A stretch of DNA of 64,000 nucleotides from Salinispora oceanensis (GTDB lineage Bacteria; Actinomycetota; Actinomycetes; Mycobacteriales; Micromonosporaceae), in NCBI RefSeq assembly GCF_000383575.1, contig NZ_KB911579.1, positions 437,707-501,706 on the forward strand. Reading direction: 5' to 3'. The notes beneath the pieces were generated by a model that had not been told where the DNA came from, did no database searches, and saw only the letters and a list, made by a program, of their open reading frames with translations. Position numbers and translations under genes: made by a program. Of the stretch, positions 16,465 to 27,113 are shown in pieces. The number at the start of each line of letters is the position of its first letter. Within the stretch, counting starts at the first letter, position 1.

Positions 16465-17952
16465 ATGGCGCGGGTCGTGATCGTCGGCGCCGGGGTGGGT
16501 GGCCTGGCCACCGCCGCCTGGCTGGCCACCACCGGGCACCAGGTCACCCTCCTAGAGCAGGGGGACACGGTGGGCGGCAAGCTCGGCCGGTACATACACG
16601 ACACGCCCGCCGGCCCCTTCCACTTCGACACCGGGCCCAGCCTGCTGACCCTGCCCCAGGTGTTCCACGACCTGTTCGAGGCCACCGGGGCGAAGCTCGA
16701 CGAATACCTGGACCCGGTCCCGCTCGACCCGATCGTGCGACACGTCTTCCCCCAGGGAGGACCAACGCTCGACTCGTGTGCCGACTCCGACGAGTTCGCC
16801 GCCCGCATCGGTGCGGCCTTCGGCGAGCGGGCCGCCGTCCAGTGGCGGCGCCTCTGGCAGCGTGCCGAGCGGGTCTGGACAGCCTCGGAACGGGATGTCC
16901 TGCGCCGCCGGGTCGACTCGCCCCGGGACCTGGCGATGCTGGCCTGGCGGCTGGGTGACCTGGCCGCGATCGGGCCGGGCCGCACACTACGTGGACTCGG
17001 CCGCGCCCACCTGTCCGACCCCCGGCTCCGGATGCTGCTCGACCGGTACGCGACGTACGCCGGGACTGACCCGCGCCGGGCGCCGGCGGCCCTCGTCGCG
17101 GTCCCGTACGCCGAGCTGGCCTTCGGCGGCTGGTACCTCCGCGGTGGCCTGGGCACCCTCGCCGATGCCCTGCTGACCCGCTGCCTGGATCTTGGGGTGG
17201 TGGTACGGACCGGCGTCCGGGTCACCCGGATCGACGCGGCGGGCGGACGGGTGCACGGTGTACGCCTCGCCGGCGTAGACGCCCCCGTGCCGGCCGATGT
17301 GGTGGTGTCCAACGTTGACGCACTCACCCTCTACCGGGACCTGCTGCCCACCCCACGACGACTGGCCACGCTGACCGACCGCAGCCTCGCCGGCTTCGTG
17401 CTGCTGCTCGGCGTACGCGGGGACTCTGGGCTGGCCCACCACAACGTCTTCTTCCCCGACAGCTACGACAGCGAGTTCGACGCGGTCTTCGGGGCGCCCG
17501 GGCGGGGGGTTCGAGCGCGCCCGGCCCCGGACCCGACGGTCTTCGTCACCGTGGCCGCCGACGAAACGGTCCACCCGGCTGGACACGAGGCGTGGTTCGT
17601 GCTGGTCAACGCCGCACGGCAGGGCACCGCCGCCGATGCTGTCGACTGGCGGCGCCCCGGCCTGGCCGAGGCGTACGCGGACCGGATCCTGGACGTGTTG
17701 GCCGCGCGCGGGGTGGAGGTACGGGACCGGCTGCTGTTCCGGGAGATTCGTACCCCGGCCGACCTGGGCACTGCGACGGGCACACCGGGCGGAGCGATCT
17801 ACGGCACCACGGGCGGCCTGCTCCGCCCGCCAAATCGGGGACCGGTCCGCGGGCTGTGGCTGGTCGGTGGCTCCTGTCATCCGGGCGGGGGGCTGCCGAT
17901 GGTCGCCCTCTCCGCCCAGATCGTCGCCGACTCCATCGGCCCTGCGTGGTAG
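16465..17952 (+). CDS. Phytoene desaturase-family FAD oxidoreductase, CrtD-like
   Basis: A 495-residue flavoprotein with the N-terminal dinucleotide-binding motif VVIVGAGVGGLATAAWLA and the C-terminal family signature GSCHPGGGLPMVALSAQI. The CrtI/CrtD family introduces or extends double bonds; position beside CruF- and CruC-like genes favours a 3',4'-desaturase (CrtD). A strong AGGAGG site precedes the ATG at 16465. It closes the plus-strand operon. Phytoene synthase, cyclase and ketolase genes are not in the window and must lie elsewhere. Confidence 0.85.
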   Translation: MARVVIVGAGVGGLATAAWLATTGHQVTLLEQGDTVGGKLGRYIHDTPAGPFHFDTGPSLLTLPQVFHDLFEATGAKLDEYLDPVPLDPIVRHVFPQGGPTLDSCADSDEFAARIGAAFGERAAVQWRRLWQRAERVWTASERDVLRRRVDSPRDLAMLAWRLGDLAAIGPGRTLRGLGRAHLSDPRLRMLLDRYATYAGTDPRRAPAALVAVPYAELAFGGWYLRGGLGTLADALLTRCLDLGVVVRTGVRVTRIDAAGGRVHGVRLAGVDAPVPADVVVSNVDALTLYRDLLPTPRRLATLTDRSLAGFVLLLGVRGDSGLAHHNVFFPDSYDSEFDAVFGAPGRGVRARPAPDPTVFVTVAADETVHPAGHEAWFVLVNAARQGTAADAVDWRRPGLAEAYADRILDVLAARGVEVRDRLLFREIRTPADLGTATGTPGGAIYGTTGGLLRPPNRGPVRGLWLVGGSCHPGGGLPMVALSAQIVADSIGPAW

Positions 17953-18025
17953 CGGGTAGGCCCGGTCCACCGACACGTACTCGCGACGTCACGGCTTCGC
18001 CGGCGGCTCCCGTGGGCCGCGGGCG

Positions 18026-18715
18026 TCAGCTGGCATTGATCAGTGCGCCCCGGACGGCGGCCAGTAGCTGTCCGAGGCCGAAGCCGGCCAGCAATGCCCA
18101 GACCGCGCTCGCCACGGTGATGGTGCCCGCGGCCAGGTCCGGCTCGATCAACCCGGCCAGCCCGGCCAACAGCAGGCCGACGAGGGCCACCACGACCCGG
18201 GTTGGCCGCTCCCCCACGGTCACCGCACCGATCTCTCGCATACCGGCGGAGGTCGCCCGGGCACGCACGTACTCGTGCAGCCAGGAGAGCGCACCACCAG
18301 CGGCCACCAGCGCGCCGGGCGCGCCGAGCAGCCAGAACGCGACCAGCCAGGCCGCCTCACCGAGCCGGTCAGCCACCGAGTCGTAGACGTACCCGAGCCG
18401 GGTGGTGCGGTTGCTCGCCACCGCGACCGCGCCGTCGAGGCTGTCCGCCACCGAGGCGAGCAGCACCAGCAGCGCGCCGAGGAAGGGCCCGTCCTGCGGG
18501 CGTACCGCGACCAGTGGCACGCCGAGGCAGAGCAGCACCCCGGCGACCGTCACCGCGGTCGGGGTGACCCGCAGCCGACCCAGCACGTAGCCCCCGTGGT
18601 ACGCGAGGCGCAGCCAGGCACGGACGGGCGGGGCCGCGGCGCGCGGATCGAACCCACCGTGCAGGCGCGCCCAGGCCGTGGCGTACTGGTCCCAGTTCAG
18701 CTGTCTGCCCACCAC
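18026..18715 (-). CDS. CDP-alcohol phosphatidyltransferase family membrane protein
   Basis: A 229-residue protein with about six membrane segments. The active-site pattern DG-x2-A-x9-G-x3-D-x3-D is seen in DSLDGAVAVASNRTTRLGYV continuing to YDSVADRL. The Arg normally after the Ala is Val here. The family transfers phospho-alcohols between CDP-linked donors and alcohol acceptors at the membrane. It lies 44 bases downstream of metF on the same strand. The product lipid is not predictable. Confidence 0.8.
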   Translation of the reverse strand: MVGRQLNWDQYATAWARLHGGFDPRAAAPPVRAWLRLAYHGGYVLGRLRVTPTAVTVAGVLLCLGVPLVAVRPQDGPFLGALLVLLASVADSLDGAVAVASNRTTRLGYVYDSVADRLGEAAWLVAFWLLGAPGALVAAGGALSWLHEYVRARATSAGMREIGAVTVGERPTRVVVALVGLLLAGLAGLIEPDLAAGTITVASAVWALLAGFGLGQLLAAVRGALINAS

Positions 18716-18759
18716 GGATCAACCGTCGCACCGATCGCGCGGTGTCGTGGCGCGTCTGG

Positions 18760-19677
18760 TCACCCGGGGGTGCTAACTCGCAGATTCCGCCAGATCTCCC
18801 GGGTCGCCGTGGACCGGTTGAAGGTAATGAAGTGGATGCCGGGAACCCCCTCATCCAGCAGCCGCTGACACATCTCGCTGGCCTGCTCGACGCCGAGCTC
18901 GCGGACCGCCTCCGGGTCGTCCGCGACCCGCTCGAAGCGCGCGGCCAGGGCCCGCGGGAAGGGCGCACCGGAGAGCTGCTCCGACCGCTCAATGGTGCTG
19001 ACCTTCGTTACCGGCATTACACCGGGGATGATCGGCGTGTCACAGCCCGCCGCGACCACCCGGTCCCGCAGCCGAAGGTACTCATCAGCGTCGAAGAACA
19101 TCTGAGTGATCGCGAACTCGGCGCCGGCCCGGCACTTGCGGACAAAGTACGCCGTGTCGGAGTCGATGTCGGGCGAACGAGGGTGCTTGTACGGGAAGGC
19201 GGCGACGCCGACGCTGAAATCACCCGCGTCGCGGACCAGGCGGACCAGGTCCTCCGCGTAGTCCACGCCGTCCGGGTGTGGGATCCACTCGCCGGTGGGA
19301 TCACCGGGTGGATCGCCACGCACGGCGAGCACGTTACGCACACCCGCAGCGGCCAACCGCCCGATCACGTGCCGCAGCTCGGCCACCGAGTGGTTGACCG
19401 CGGTCAGGTGCGCCATCGGCAGCAGCGTGGTCTCGGTGGCGACCCGTTCGGTAACCGCCACGGTCGTGTCTCGGGTTGAGCCACCGGCGCCGTAGGTGAT
19501 TGAGACGAACGACGGGCGCAGCGACTCCAGCTCCCGGATGGCCTGCCAGAGCAGCCGCTCACCCTCCGCTGTCTTCGGGGGCATGAACTCGAAGGAGAAG
19601 GTCGGCCGGCGGTCGCGGATCAGCTCCCCGATCGCCGGCTGCGGATTGGGGAGAACCGATGGAAGACCAAGCGCCAC
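18760..19677 (-). CDS. metF: 5,10-methylenetetrahydrofolate reductase
   Basis: A 305-residue TIM-barrel protein. Recognisable stretches include FSFEFMPPKTAEGE at the N-terminus with the catalytic Glu, SITYGAGGSTRDTT, VLAVRGDPPGD and AEFAITQMFFD. It reduces methylene-tetrahydrofolate with a flavin cofactor for methionine synthesis. It is divergent from the isoprenyl diphosphate synthase gene, an arrangement recalled from Rv2172c/Rv2173 in M. tuberculosis. Confidence 0.93.
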   Translation of the reverse strand: MALGLPSVLPNPQPAIGELIRDRRPTFSFEFMPPKTAEGERLLWQAIRELESLRPSFVSITYGAGGSTRDTTVAVTERVATETTLLPMAHLTAVNHSVAELRHVIGRLAAAGVRNVLAVRGDPPGDPTGEWIPHPDGVDYAEDLVRLVRDAGDFSVGVAAFPYKHPRSPDIDSDTAYFVRKCRAGAEFAITQMFFDADEYLRLRDRVVAAGCDTPIIPGVMPVTKVSTIERSEQLSGAPFPRALAARFERVADDPEAVRELGVEQASEMCQRLLDEGVPGIHFITFNRSTATREIWRNLRVSTPG

Positions 19678-19858
19678 GCCCTGACTCTAGCGGCGTACGG
19701 CCGCGATCCCTAGACCTTCCCCCGCCGCAAACGGTGACAAGGGGCATGGCACGGTCGACACCCCCCAACCCGGCAAAGTCGACACCGTGCGGTAGGGGAC
19801 GGCGCGTCGCCAGGCCGCCGGTGCGTCGCCAGCCGTCGCGACCGGCTAGCGTCAAGGC
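19678..19858. promoter_or_regulatory. Divergent promoter region of metF and the isoprenyl synthase gene
   Basis: A 181-base spacer with an imperfect inverted repeat: the arm GCACGGTCGAC (19749-19759) pairs with GTCGACACCGTGC (19778-19790), leaving a 2-base bulge. GTCGACACC occurs directly twice. It could be an operator or a transcript hairpin. No clear -35/-10 pair was assigned. Confidence 0.4.
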
Positions 19859-20941
19859 GTGACCTACGCTGCTCCTGTCTCCCCGGTGGACCGTGCCGGG
19901 CTTCGGCAACGCGTCAACAAGGCACTGGCCGACTTCCTGGTCAGTCGACGTGCCTGGATGACGGAGGTTGACGCCTCCCTCGCCCCGTTGGCCGACGCGG
20001 TCGAGGCATTCGTCCTCGGCGGCGGCAAACGGCTGCGGCCCGCCTTCGCCTACTGGGGCTACCGGGGCGCCGGTGGAATCGACACCGAAGAGGTCGCGAC
20101 CGCCCTGGCCGCGTTGGAGTTCGTGCAGGCCAGCGCGTTGATACACGATGACCTGATCGATCGTTCGGACACCCGGCGGGGGGAACCGGCGGTGCACCTA
20201 CGGTTCGCCGCCCGGCATAGGTCGGCGGACTGGGACGGAGACCCGGACGGATTCGGTGACGCGGCAGCCATTCTCCTGGGTGACCTGTGCCTCGTCTGGT
20301 CGGATGAGCTGCTGCACTCCGCCGGACTGGACCCGCACACCATCGCCCGGGCGCGGCCCGTGTTCGACCAGATGCGGACCGAGGTCACCGTGGGCCAGTA
20401 CCTCGACGTGCTGACCCAGGCCACCGGGGACACGTCGGTCGAGCGGGCCGGACAGGTTGCCCGCTACAAGTCGGCGAAGTACACCGTCGAACGCCCGTTG
20501 TTACTCGGCGCCGCACTGGCCGACGCCACCCCCGAGGTCCACGCGGCGTACTCGGCGTACGGGCTGCCGCTGGGTGAGGCCTTCCAGCTCCGCGATGACG
20601 TGCTGGGGATCTTTGGTGACCCGGCACAGACCGGTAAACCAGCCGGCGACGATCTCCGCGAGGGAAAGCGGACATACCTGGTGGCGGCGGCGTTGGAGAT
20701 GGTCGGCACCGCCGACCGGGAGGTGCTGCTCGACGGCCTCGGCGACTCCGACCTCGACGACGCCGGGGTGGCCCGGCTGCGGGAGCTGATCGGAGCCAGC
20801 GGCGCGCTCGGCCGTGCCGAGCAGCGGATCCAGGAGCTCACCGACACCGCGCTCGCCGCGCTCTCCACCGTTGACCTCGACACCGAGGCGCACCAGGCCC
20901 TGGCGGACCTCGCGATCGCTGCCACCCGCCGCCCTGCCTGA
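19859..20941 (+). CDS. Polyprenyl (geranylgeranyl-type) diphosphate synthase
   Basis: A 360-residue trans-isoprenyl diphosphate synthase. The first Asp-rich motif is in LIHDDLIDRSDTRRG and the second in FQLRDDVLGIFGD. GGGKRLRPAFAYW is the substrate-binding motif. Length and position correspond to the idsA2 gene of mycobacteria. It may provide C15-C20 precursor for carotenoids encoded 2-7 kb upstream, but it could equally serve general prenyl supply. It begins with GTG and has no obvious Shine-Dalgarno. Confidence 0.9.
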   Translation: MTYAAPVSPVDRAGLRQRVNKALADFLVSRRAWMTEVDASLAPLADAVEAFVLGGGKRLRPAFAYWGYRGAGGIDTEEVATALAALEFVQASALIHDDLIDRSDTRRGEPAVHLRFAARHRSADWDGDPDGFGDAAAILLGDLCLVWSDELLHSAGLDPHTIARARPVFDQMRTEVTVGQYLDVLTQATGDTSVERAGQVARYKSAKYTVERPLLLGAALADATPEVHAAYSAYGLPLGEAFQLRDDVLGIFGDPAQTGKPAGDDLREGKRTYLVAAALEMVGTADREVLLDGLGDSDLDDAGVARLRELIGASGALGRAEQRIQELTDTALAALSTVDLDTEAHQALADLAIAATRRPA

Positions 20942-20980
20942 CCCCGCCCCATCCGGCCACCTGAGCCGGACCGGGCGGGG
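20942..20980. terminator. Bidirectional hairpin terminator
   Basis: Outer arms CCCCGCCC (20942-20949) and GGGCGGGG (20973-20980) enclose inner arms TCCGGC (20952-20957) and GCCGGA (20965-20970). It starts directly after the stop of the isoprenyl synthase gene and lies 10 bases before the stop of the convergent Rv2175c-like gene. Confidence 0.7.
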
Positions 20981-20989
20981 ACGCCGAGG

Positions 20990-21370
20990 TCAGAAACCGA
21001 GGGCTTGGGCGCGGCGTTTGACCTCACGGGCCTGATCGCCAGCCAGCGCCGCGGCGGCGGTGCCGCCGGGCAGGGTGTCGTCGGGCTGGTAGAGCCAGCG
21101 CAGGATCTCCTCATCGTCGTAGCCGGCGTCGGTGAGAAGATTCAGCACCCCGGGTAGATGCTTGAGCATCCCTCCGGTCGCCACCAGGTCCGCCGGTACC
21201 CGACGGGCACCGTCTCGGCGGACCGCGATCAGCTCCCGGTCCCGGATCATCTGGTGGACCTTGCTGATTGTCAGGTCAAGGCGCTCGGCGACAGCCGGTA
21301 GGGTCAGCCACGCAGTCGGTTCGGCGACAGGGCTCACGGCGGGCTCGCCAGCGGGAACGGAGTCGGTCAC
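20990..21370 (-). CDS. Rv2175c-family DNA-binding protein
   Basis: A 126-residue winged-helix protein. LTLPAVAERLDLTISKVHQM is the helix-turn-helix, followed by a basic wing and a C-terminal helical region (GYDDEEILRWLYQ). Rv2175c of M. tuberculosis has this structure and is phosphorylated by the neighbouring kinase PknL. Here too a Ser/Thr kinase is divergently encoded next door. The GTG at 21370 with an AGGGTGG site is chosen; an in-frame GTG at 21442 would add 24 residues. The Thr/Ser residues near the N-terminus are candidate phosphosites. Confidence 0.85.
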   Translation of the reverse strand: MTDSVPAGEPAVSPVAEPTAWLTLPAVAERLDLTISKVHQMIRDRELIAVRRDGARRVPADLVATGGMLKHLPGVLNLLTDAGYDDEEILRWLYQPDDTLPGGTAAAALAGDQAREVKRRAQALGF

Positions 21371-21555
21371 CCAACCACCCTGCCACGCCGCCCCGACATC
21401 GGGCGAAGGCCCCCACGACACCGGACCATTGCCGTCGTGCACCGACTGGAGCTGCGGAAACGGCTGTCCGGTGAGTCTCCGGATTCAAAAGGTCACTGAA
21501 GGCCTGTAGCATCGGTGTTCAACCACCTACCCCTGGACACATAGACTCCCTGCCA

Positions 21556-23541
21556 ATGGACACACAGGTCGCCGACACGTTGCTGGGCTCACTGATTGAC
21601 GGGCGCTACCGCATCCGCGGTCGGGTCGCCCGGGGTGGCATGGCGACTGTATACACCGCAACCGACGAACGCCTCGATCGCACCGTCGCACTTAAGATCA
21701 TTCATCCCACGCCGGGCCCCGAGGCCCAGGGACAGACAACGGGCTTCGTGGAACGTTTCGCCGACGAGGCGAAGACCATCGCCCGGCTGACCCACCCCAA
21801 CGTTGTCGCGGTCTACGACCAGGGCATCCACGCTGACCGGCCCTACCTGGTCATGGAGTACGTGCGCGGTCGCACGCTGCGCGACGTGCTCGCCGAACGG
21901 CACCGGCTCAACCCCGACGAGGCGCTCGCGATCACCGAACAGATGCTCGCCGCGATCGCCGCCGCGCACCGGGCCGGGCTCGTCCACCGGGATGTCAAAC
22001 CAGAGAACGTGCTGGTCGCCGAGGCACCGACCGGAGGTGCCGCCAACCTGGTCGACAGCGTGGTCAAGGTCGCCGATTTCGGATTGGCCCAGGCGGTGGA
22101 GGCGAGCGCCCACGACGCACAGGCCAACCAGCTGATGGCCACGATCGCCTATGTCGCACCGGAGCTGGTGACCGACGGGCACGCCGACCCGCGCACCGAC
22201 GTCTATTCGGCGGGCATCGTGCTGTTCGAGATGCTCACCGGCCGCGTGCCGTACGACGGCCATCGCCCGGCCGAGGTGGCCTGGCAGCATGTGCGACAGG
22301 ACGTGCCGGCACCGTCAACCCTGGTGCCAGGACTTCCGAAGCCCCTTGACGACCTGGTCCTCCGCGCTACCCGGCGCGATCCCGGCGCCCGCCCAGCCGA
22401 CGCCGGTGCACTGCTCGCCCAGGTACAGGTGGCTCGGGAGGGGTTGGGCAACCCAAATACCCACACCACGGTGCTACGCCGGGTGACCGAGAAGCCCCCG
22501 GTGAGCGAGCCGACCATGGTGGTCGCGGCCGTACAGCCGGCGCAGCGCCCCGCCTGGTCCCGGTTACCCGAGGAGGCGGCACCACGGGGCGGCCGACGAC
22601 GGGCGGCTGACAACGAGAGTGTCTGGTCCCGGTTGGGACCGCGGCCCGGTCGGCTCATGGGTAAGCAGCGCGGCCGGCTCGCGGTGGCCGCTGTCGTCGT
22701 GATGCTCGGGCTGATCGCCGCGGTGGGTGGCTGGTGGTTCGGGGTCGGCCGATACACACAGGCCCCAGAGTTGGTGAGCCTGGATCAGGCCGCCGCGGAA
22801 GCGCAGGCGAGGCGGGCCGGTCTGGTCCTCCAATACGCGGACCCGCGCCACGACGATCAGGTACCGAAGGACGCCGTCCTGTTCCAGGATCCGGCCTCTG
22901 CGTCCCGCATCGTGAAGGGCGGCACGATCACCCTCACCCTCTCGCTGGGCCCCGAGCAGTTCGCGGTGCCGGATGTCGTCGGCAAAGAGTTCGAGTTGGC
23001 CGCGACCGACCTGACCGAGGCCGGCCTGAAGGTGGTCAAGGGCTCCGCCAGCTACCACAACAGCCTTCCGGAGGGCATGGTGGTCGCCACCGACCCGAAG
23101 GCGGGCGCCGAAGTCAAGCCCGGACAAGAGGTCACGGTAACGCTGAGCAAAGGCAGGGCGCCGATCTCGGTGCCGAATCTGGTCGGTAAGTCTCTGGACG
23201 AGGCCCGTTCGATCCTGAATCAGCTCGGGCTGGTACTAGCTGAGCCGCCGACGGTGAAGGAGTCCGACAAGCCCAAGAACGAGGTCATCGGGCAGAGTCC
23301 AGCCGACGGCGACGGCGTGGAAAAGGGAACGGAGGTCAGCCTGGAGGTGAGCCAGGGCCCACCGCAGGTTGTCATCCCCCGCGTGATCGGCATGCCGTGC
23401 CAGCAGGCCAAACAGGTGTTGGAGGGGCAGTCCTTCCCGGTCGCGGTGCAGTTCAACCAGAACGGCACCGTGCGGTTCCAGAGCCCCGGAGAGAACTCCC
23501 AGGTGCCGCCGGGTACCCAGATCACCCTCGGTTGCCTGTGA
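21556..23541 (+). CDS. pknL: Receptor-type Ser/Thr protein kinase with four PASTA domains, in the pknL position
   Basis: A 661-residue kinase. The Gly-rich loop is GRVARGGMATVY, the catalytic loop HRDVKPENVLV, and the metal loop VADFGLAQ; the kinase domain spans about residues 15-280. A membrane helix (about 373-395) follows. The extracellular part holds four PASTA repeats (about 400-661), for example FAVPDVVGKEFELAATDL and ISVPNLVGKSLDEARSIL. PASTA domains bind muropeptides or lipid II in PknB-type kinases. It is divergent from its probable substrate gene (Rv2175c type). Recalled mycobacterial PknL lacks PASTA domains, so this is a fuller version. The symbol is assigned by synteny. Confidence 0.88.
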   Translation: MDTQVADTLLGSLIDGRYRIRGRVARGGMATVYTATDERLDRTVALKIIHPTPGPEAQGQTTGFVERFADEAKTIARLTHPNVVAVYDQGIHADRPYLVMEYVRGRTLRDVLAERHRLNPDEALAITEQMLAAIAAAHRAGLVHRDVKPENVLVAEAPTGGAANLVDSVVKVADFGLAQAVEASAHDAQANQLMATIAYVAPELVTDGHADPRTDVYSAGIVLFEMLTGRVPYDGHRPAEVAWQHVRQDVPAPSTLVPGLPKPLDDLVLRATRRDPGARPADAGALLAQVQVAREGLGNPNTHTTVLRRVTEKPPVSEPTMVVAAVQPAQRPAWSRLPEEAAPRGGRRRAADNESVWSRLGPRPGRLMGKQRGRLAVAAVVVMLGLIAAVGGWWFGVGRYTQAPELVSLDQAAAEAQARRAGLVLQYADPRHDDQVPKDAVLFQDPASASRIVKGGTITLTLSLGPEQFAVPDVVGKEFELAATDLTEAGLKVVKGSASYHNSLPEGMVVATDPKAGAEVKPGQEVTVTLSKGRAPISVPNLVGKSLDEARSILNQLGLVLAEPPTVKESDKPKNEVIGQSPADGDGVEKGTEVSLEVSQGPPQVVIPRVIGMPCQQAKQVLEGQSFPVAVQFNQNGTVRFQSPGENSQVPPGTQITLGCL

Positions 23542-24401
23542 TGGCGACGATGCGACCGGTCGGTGCGCACACACCGACCGGGGGCGGGCTGGCGAAAGCC
23601 GCCCTGCCCTACCTGGATGCGACGGGCGCCGAGGTGGCCCAGATCTACGTGTCCAACTCACGGGGCTGGGCCTTGCCGCCCGGCGACCCGGCGCAGGACG
23701 CACTTTTTCGCGACGGCTGTGCCGAACGTGGCGTCCCGGTATTCATCCACGCGTCCCTACTGGTCAACCTCGGCTCGCCCACGGCGGCGACGGTGGAGCG
23801 GTCAGCGCTGACGCTGGCGCACGCGCTACGCCGAGGGGAGGCGATCGGCGCCCAGGGGGTGGTGTTCCACGCCGGTAGCGCGGTCGACGCCGGATACGCC
23901 GACACGGCGATGCGCCAGGTCCGGGAGGTGCTCCTTCCGCTGCTGGACACCGCCGGTGACACGAACGGACCGATGCTGCTGGTCGAACCGAGCGCCGGCG
24001 GCGGGCGCTCCCTCGCCGCCCGGGTAGAACAGCTCGGCCCTTACCTGGATGCCGTCGACCGACACCCGGGGCTCGGCGTCTGCCTCGACACCTGCCATGC
24101 CTGGGCCGCCGGGCACGAACTGGCCGTTGAAGGTGGCATGACCGCCATGCTCGACACCCTGGTGGACACCGTGGGGGCGGACCGGCTACGGCTGGTGCAC
24201 GCCAACGACTCGAAGGACCTCTGCGGCTCCACCCGGGACCGGCACGAAAACATCGGCAAGGGCACCATCGGGGAGCCCGCCTTCGCCGAGCTGATGCGCC
24301 ACCCGGCGACCTCCGGGGTACCGACGGTGGTGGAGACCCCGACCGAGAAGCACGTGGGCCACGCCGGCGACGTGGCCGTTCTCAAGCGGCTACGGGCCTG
24401 A
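23541..24401 (+). CDS. Endonuclease IV-type deoxyribonuclease (AP endonuclease)
   Basis: A 286-residue TIM barrel with the zinc-binding motifs of the endonuclease IV family: GVCLDTCHAWAAGHEL, LVHANDSKD and RDRHENIGKG. It cleaves at abasic sites and other oxidative lesions. The ATG at 23541 shares one base with the TGA of the kinase gene (TGATG), so translation is coupled. The open frame extending to 23397 lies inside the kinase gene and is rejected. Confidence 0.88.
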   Translation: MATMRPVGAHTPTGGGLAKAALPYLDATGAEVAQIYVSNSRGWALPPGDPAQDALFRDGCAERGVPVFIHASLLVNLGSPTAATVERSALTLAHALRRGEAIGAQGVVFHAGSAVDAGYADTAMRQVREVLLPLLDTAGDTNGPMLLVEPSAGGGRSLAARVEQLGPYLDAVDRHPGLGVCLDTCHAWAAGHELAVEGGMTAMLDTLVDTVGADRLRLVHANDSKDLCGSTRDRHENIGKGTIGEPAFAELMRHPATSGVPTVVETPTEKHVGHAGDVAVLKRLRA

Positions 24402-24422
24402 CCCCCCGGTCCGCGGTGCGAA

Positions 24423-25442
24423 TCAGGTACGCAAGACCCGGGTGAGGACGTCGATCGCACGGCTGATCGCCGCGTCGTCCACCCCGAGATGGGTGACCAG
24501 GCGGGCAGTACGCGGGCCGAGCACACTGACCAGCACCCCTTCCGCACGGGCCGCGGCGGCGAAGGTGTGGGCGTCCATCGGTGCCTTGGTGAGATCCAAC
24601 GGGACCAGGTTGGTACGCACCTCGGCCGCCAAAACCCCGAACGGTGCAACCGCATCGGCGAGCCGGGTCGCCCGCACATGGTCCTCGGCGAGCCGCTGCA
24701 CCTGGTTTGCCAGGGCGTACCGGCCGGCAGCGGCGAGGATCCCGGCCTGCCGCATACCGCCGCCCATCCGCTTACGGATGAACCGGGCTCGTTCGATCTT
24801 GTCGGCACTGCCTACCACGAGCGAGCCGACCGGCGCGCCGAGCCCCTTGGAGAGGCAGACCGACAGGGTGTCGAAGAGCATGCCGTAGGTGGCCAGCGGC
24901 ACCCCGTCGGCGATGTGCGCGTGCCAGATCCGAGCACCGTCGCAGTGCACCGCGACCTGGGCACCGTCGGCGACCCGACGCAGCTCACGCAGAGCCGCCA
25001 GCGGGATCACCCCACCACCGCCCCGATTGTGGGTCTGCTCCACGGCGATCGCCCGGGTGGGCACCGCAAAGTAGCCATCGGGCCGAATCATGCCAGCGAC
25101 CACGTCCGGGTCCACCGCCGCGCCGACCGCCGGCCAGGTCCGCGACGAAATGCCACCATAGACGGCAGCCGCACCGATCTCGTACGTCACCACATGCGCG
25201 TCCGCGTCGCAGAGCAGTTCGCCGCCGGGTGGCACCAACAACTGCAGCGAAATCTGGTTGGCCATCGTCCCGGTCGGGCAGAACAGCGCCGCCTCGTGGC
25301 CGAAGAGCGCCGCAACCTCGGCTTCGAGGGCGTTGACGGTAGGGTCCTCGCCGTAGACGTCGTCGCCCACCTCGGCGACGGCCATCGCCTCCCGCATTCC
25401 CGCGGTCGGGCGGGTGACGGTGTCCGAGCGCAGATCGATCAT
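24423..25442 (-). CDS. ltaE: Low-specificity L-threonine aldolase
   Basis: A 339-residue PLP enzyme of fold type I. It opens with [16 protein letters not shown], and the Schiff-base lysine is in [14 protein letters not shown]. It splits L-threonine or allo-threonine to glycine and acetaldehyde. The ATG at 25442 is preferred to an upstream GTG at 25469 because GAGGAGTGAGGA provides the ribosome site. That ribosome site is the edge of a tandem repeat array (25449-25588) which separates ltaE from aroG. Confidence 0.9.
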   Translation of the reverse strand: MIDLRSDTVTRPTAGMREAMAVAEVGDDVYGEDPTVNALEAEVAALFGHEAALFCPTGTMANQISLQLLVPPGGELLCDADAHVVTYEIGAAAVYGGISSRTWPAVGAAVDPDVVAGMIRPDGYFAVPTRAIAVEQTHNRGGGGVIPLAALRELRRVADGAQVAVHCDGARIWHAHIADGVPLATYGMLFDTLSVCLSKGLGAPVGSLVVGSADKIERARFIRKRMGGGMRQAGILAAAGRYALANQVQRLAEDHVRATRLADAVAPFGVLAAEVRTNLVPLDLTKAPMDAHTFAAAARAEGVLVSVLGPRTARLVTHLGVDDAAISRAIDVLTRVLRT

Positions 25443-25448
25443 GATGTC

Positions 25449-27059
<1,611 letters not shown>

Positions 27060-27113
27060 TCACCGACATCGATCTGAATCGGGCGCAGGGCGCCGGCCGC
27101 GGGGACGCCCGGA

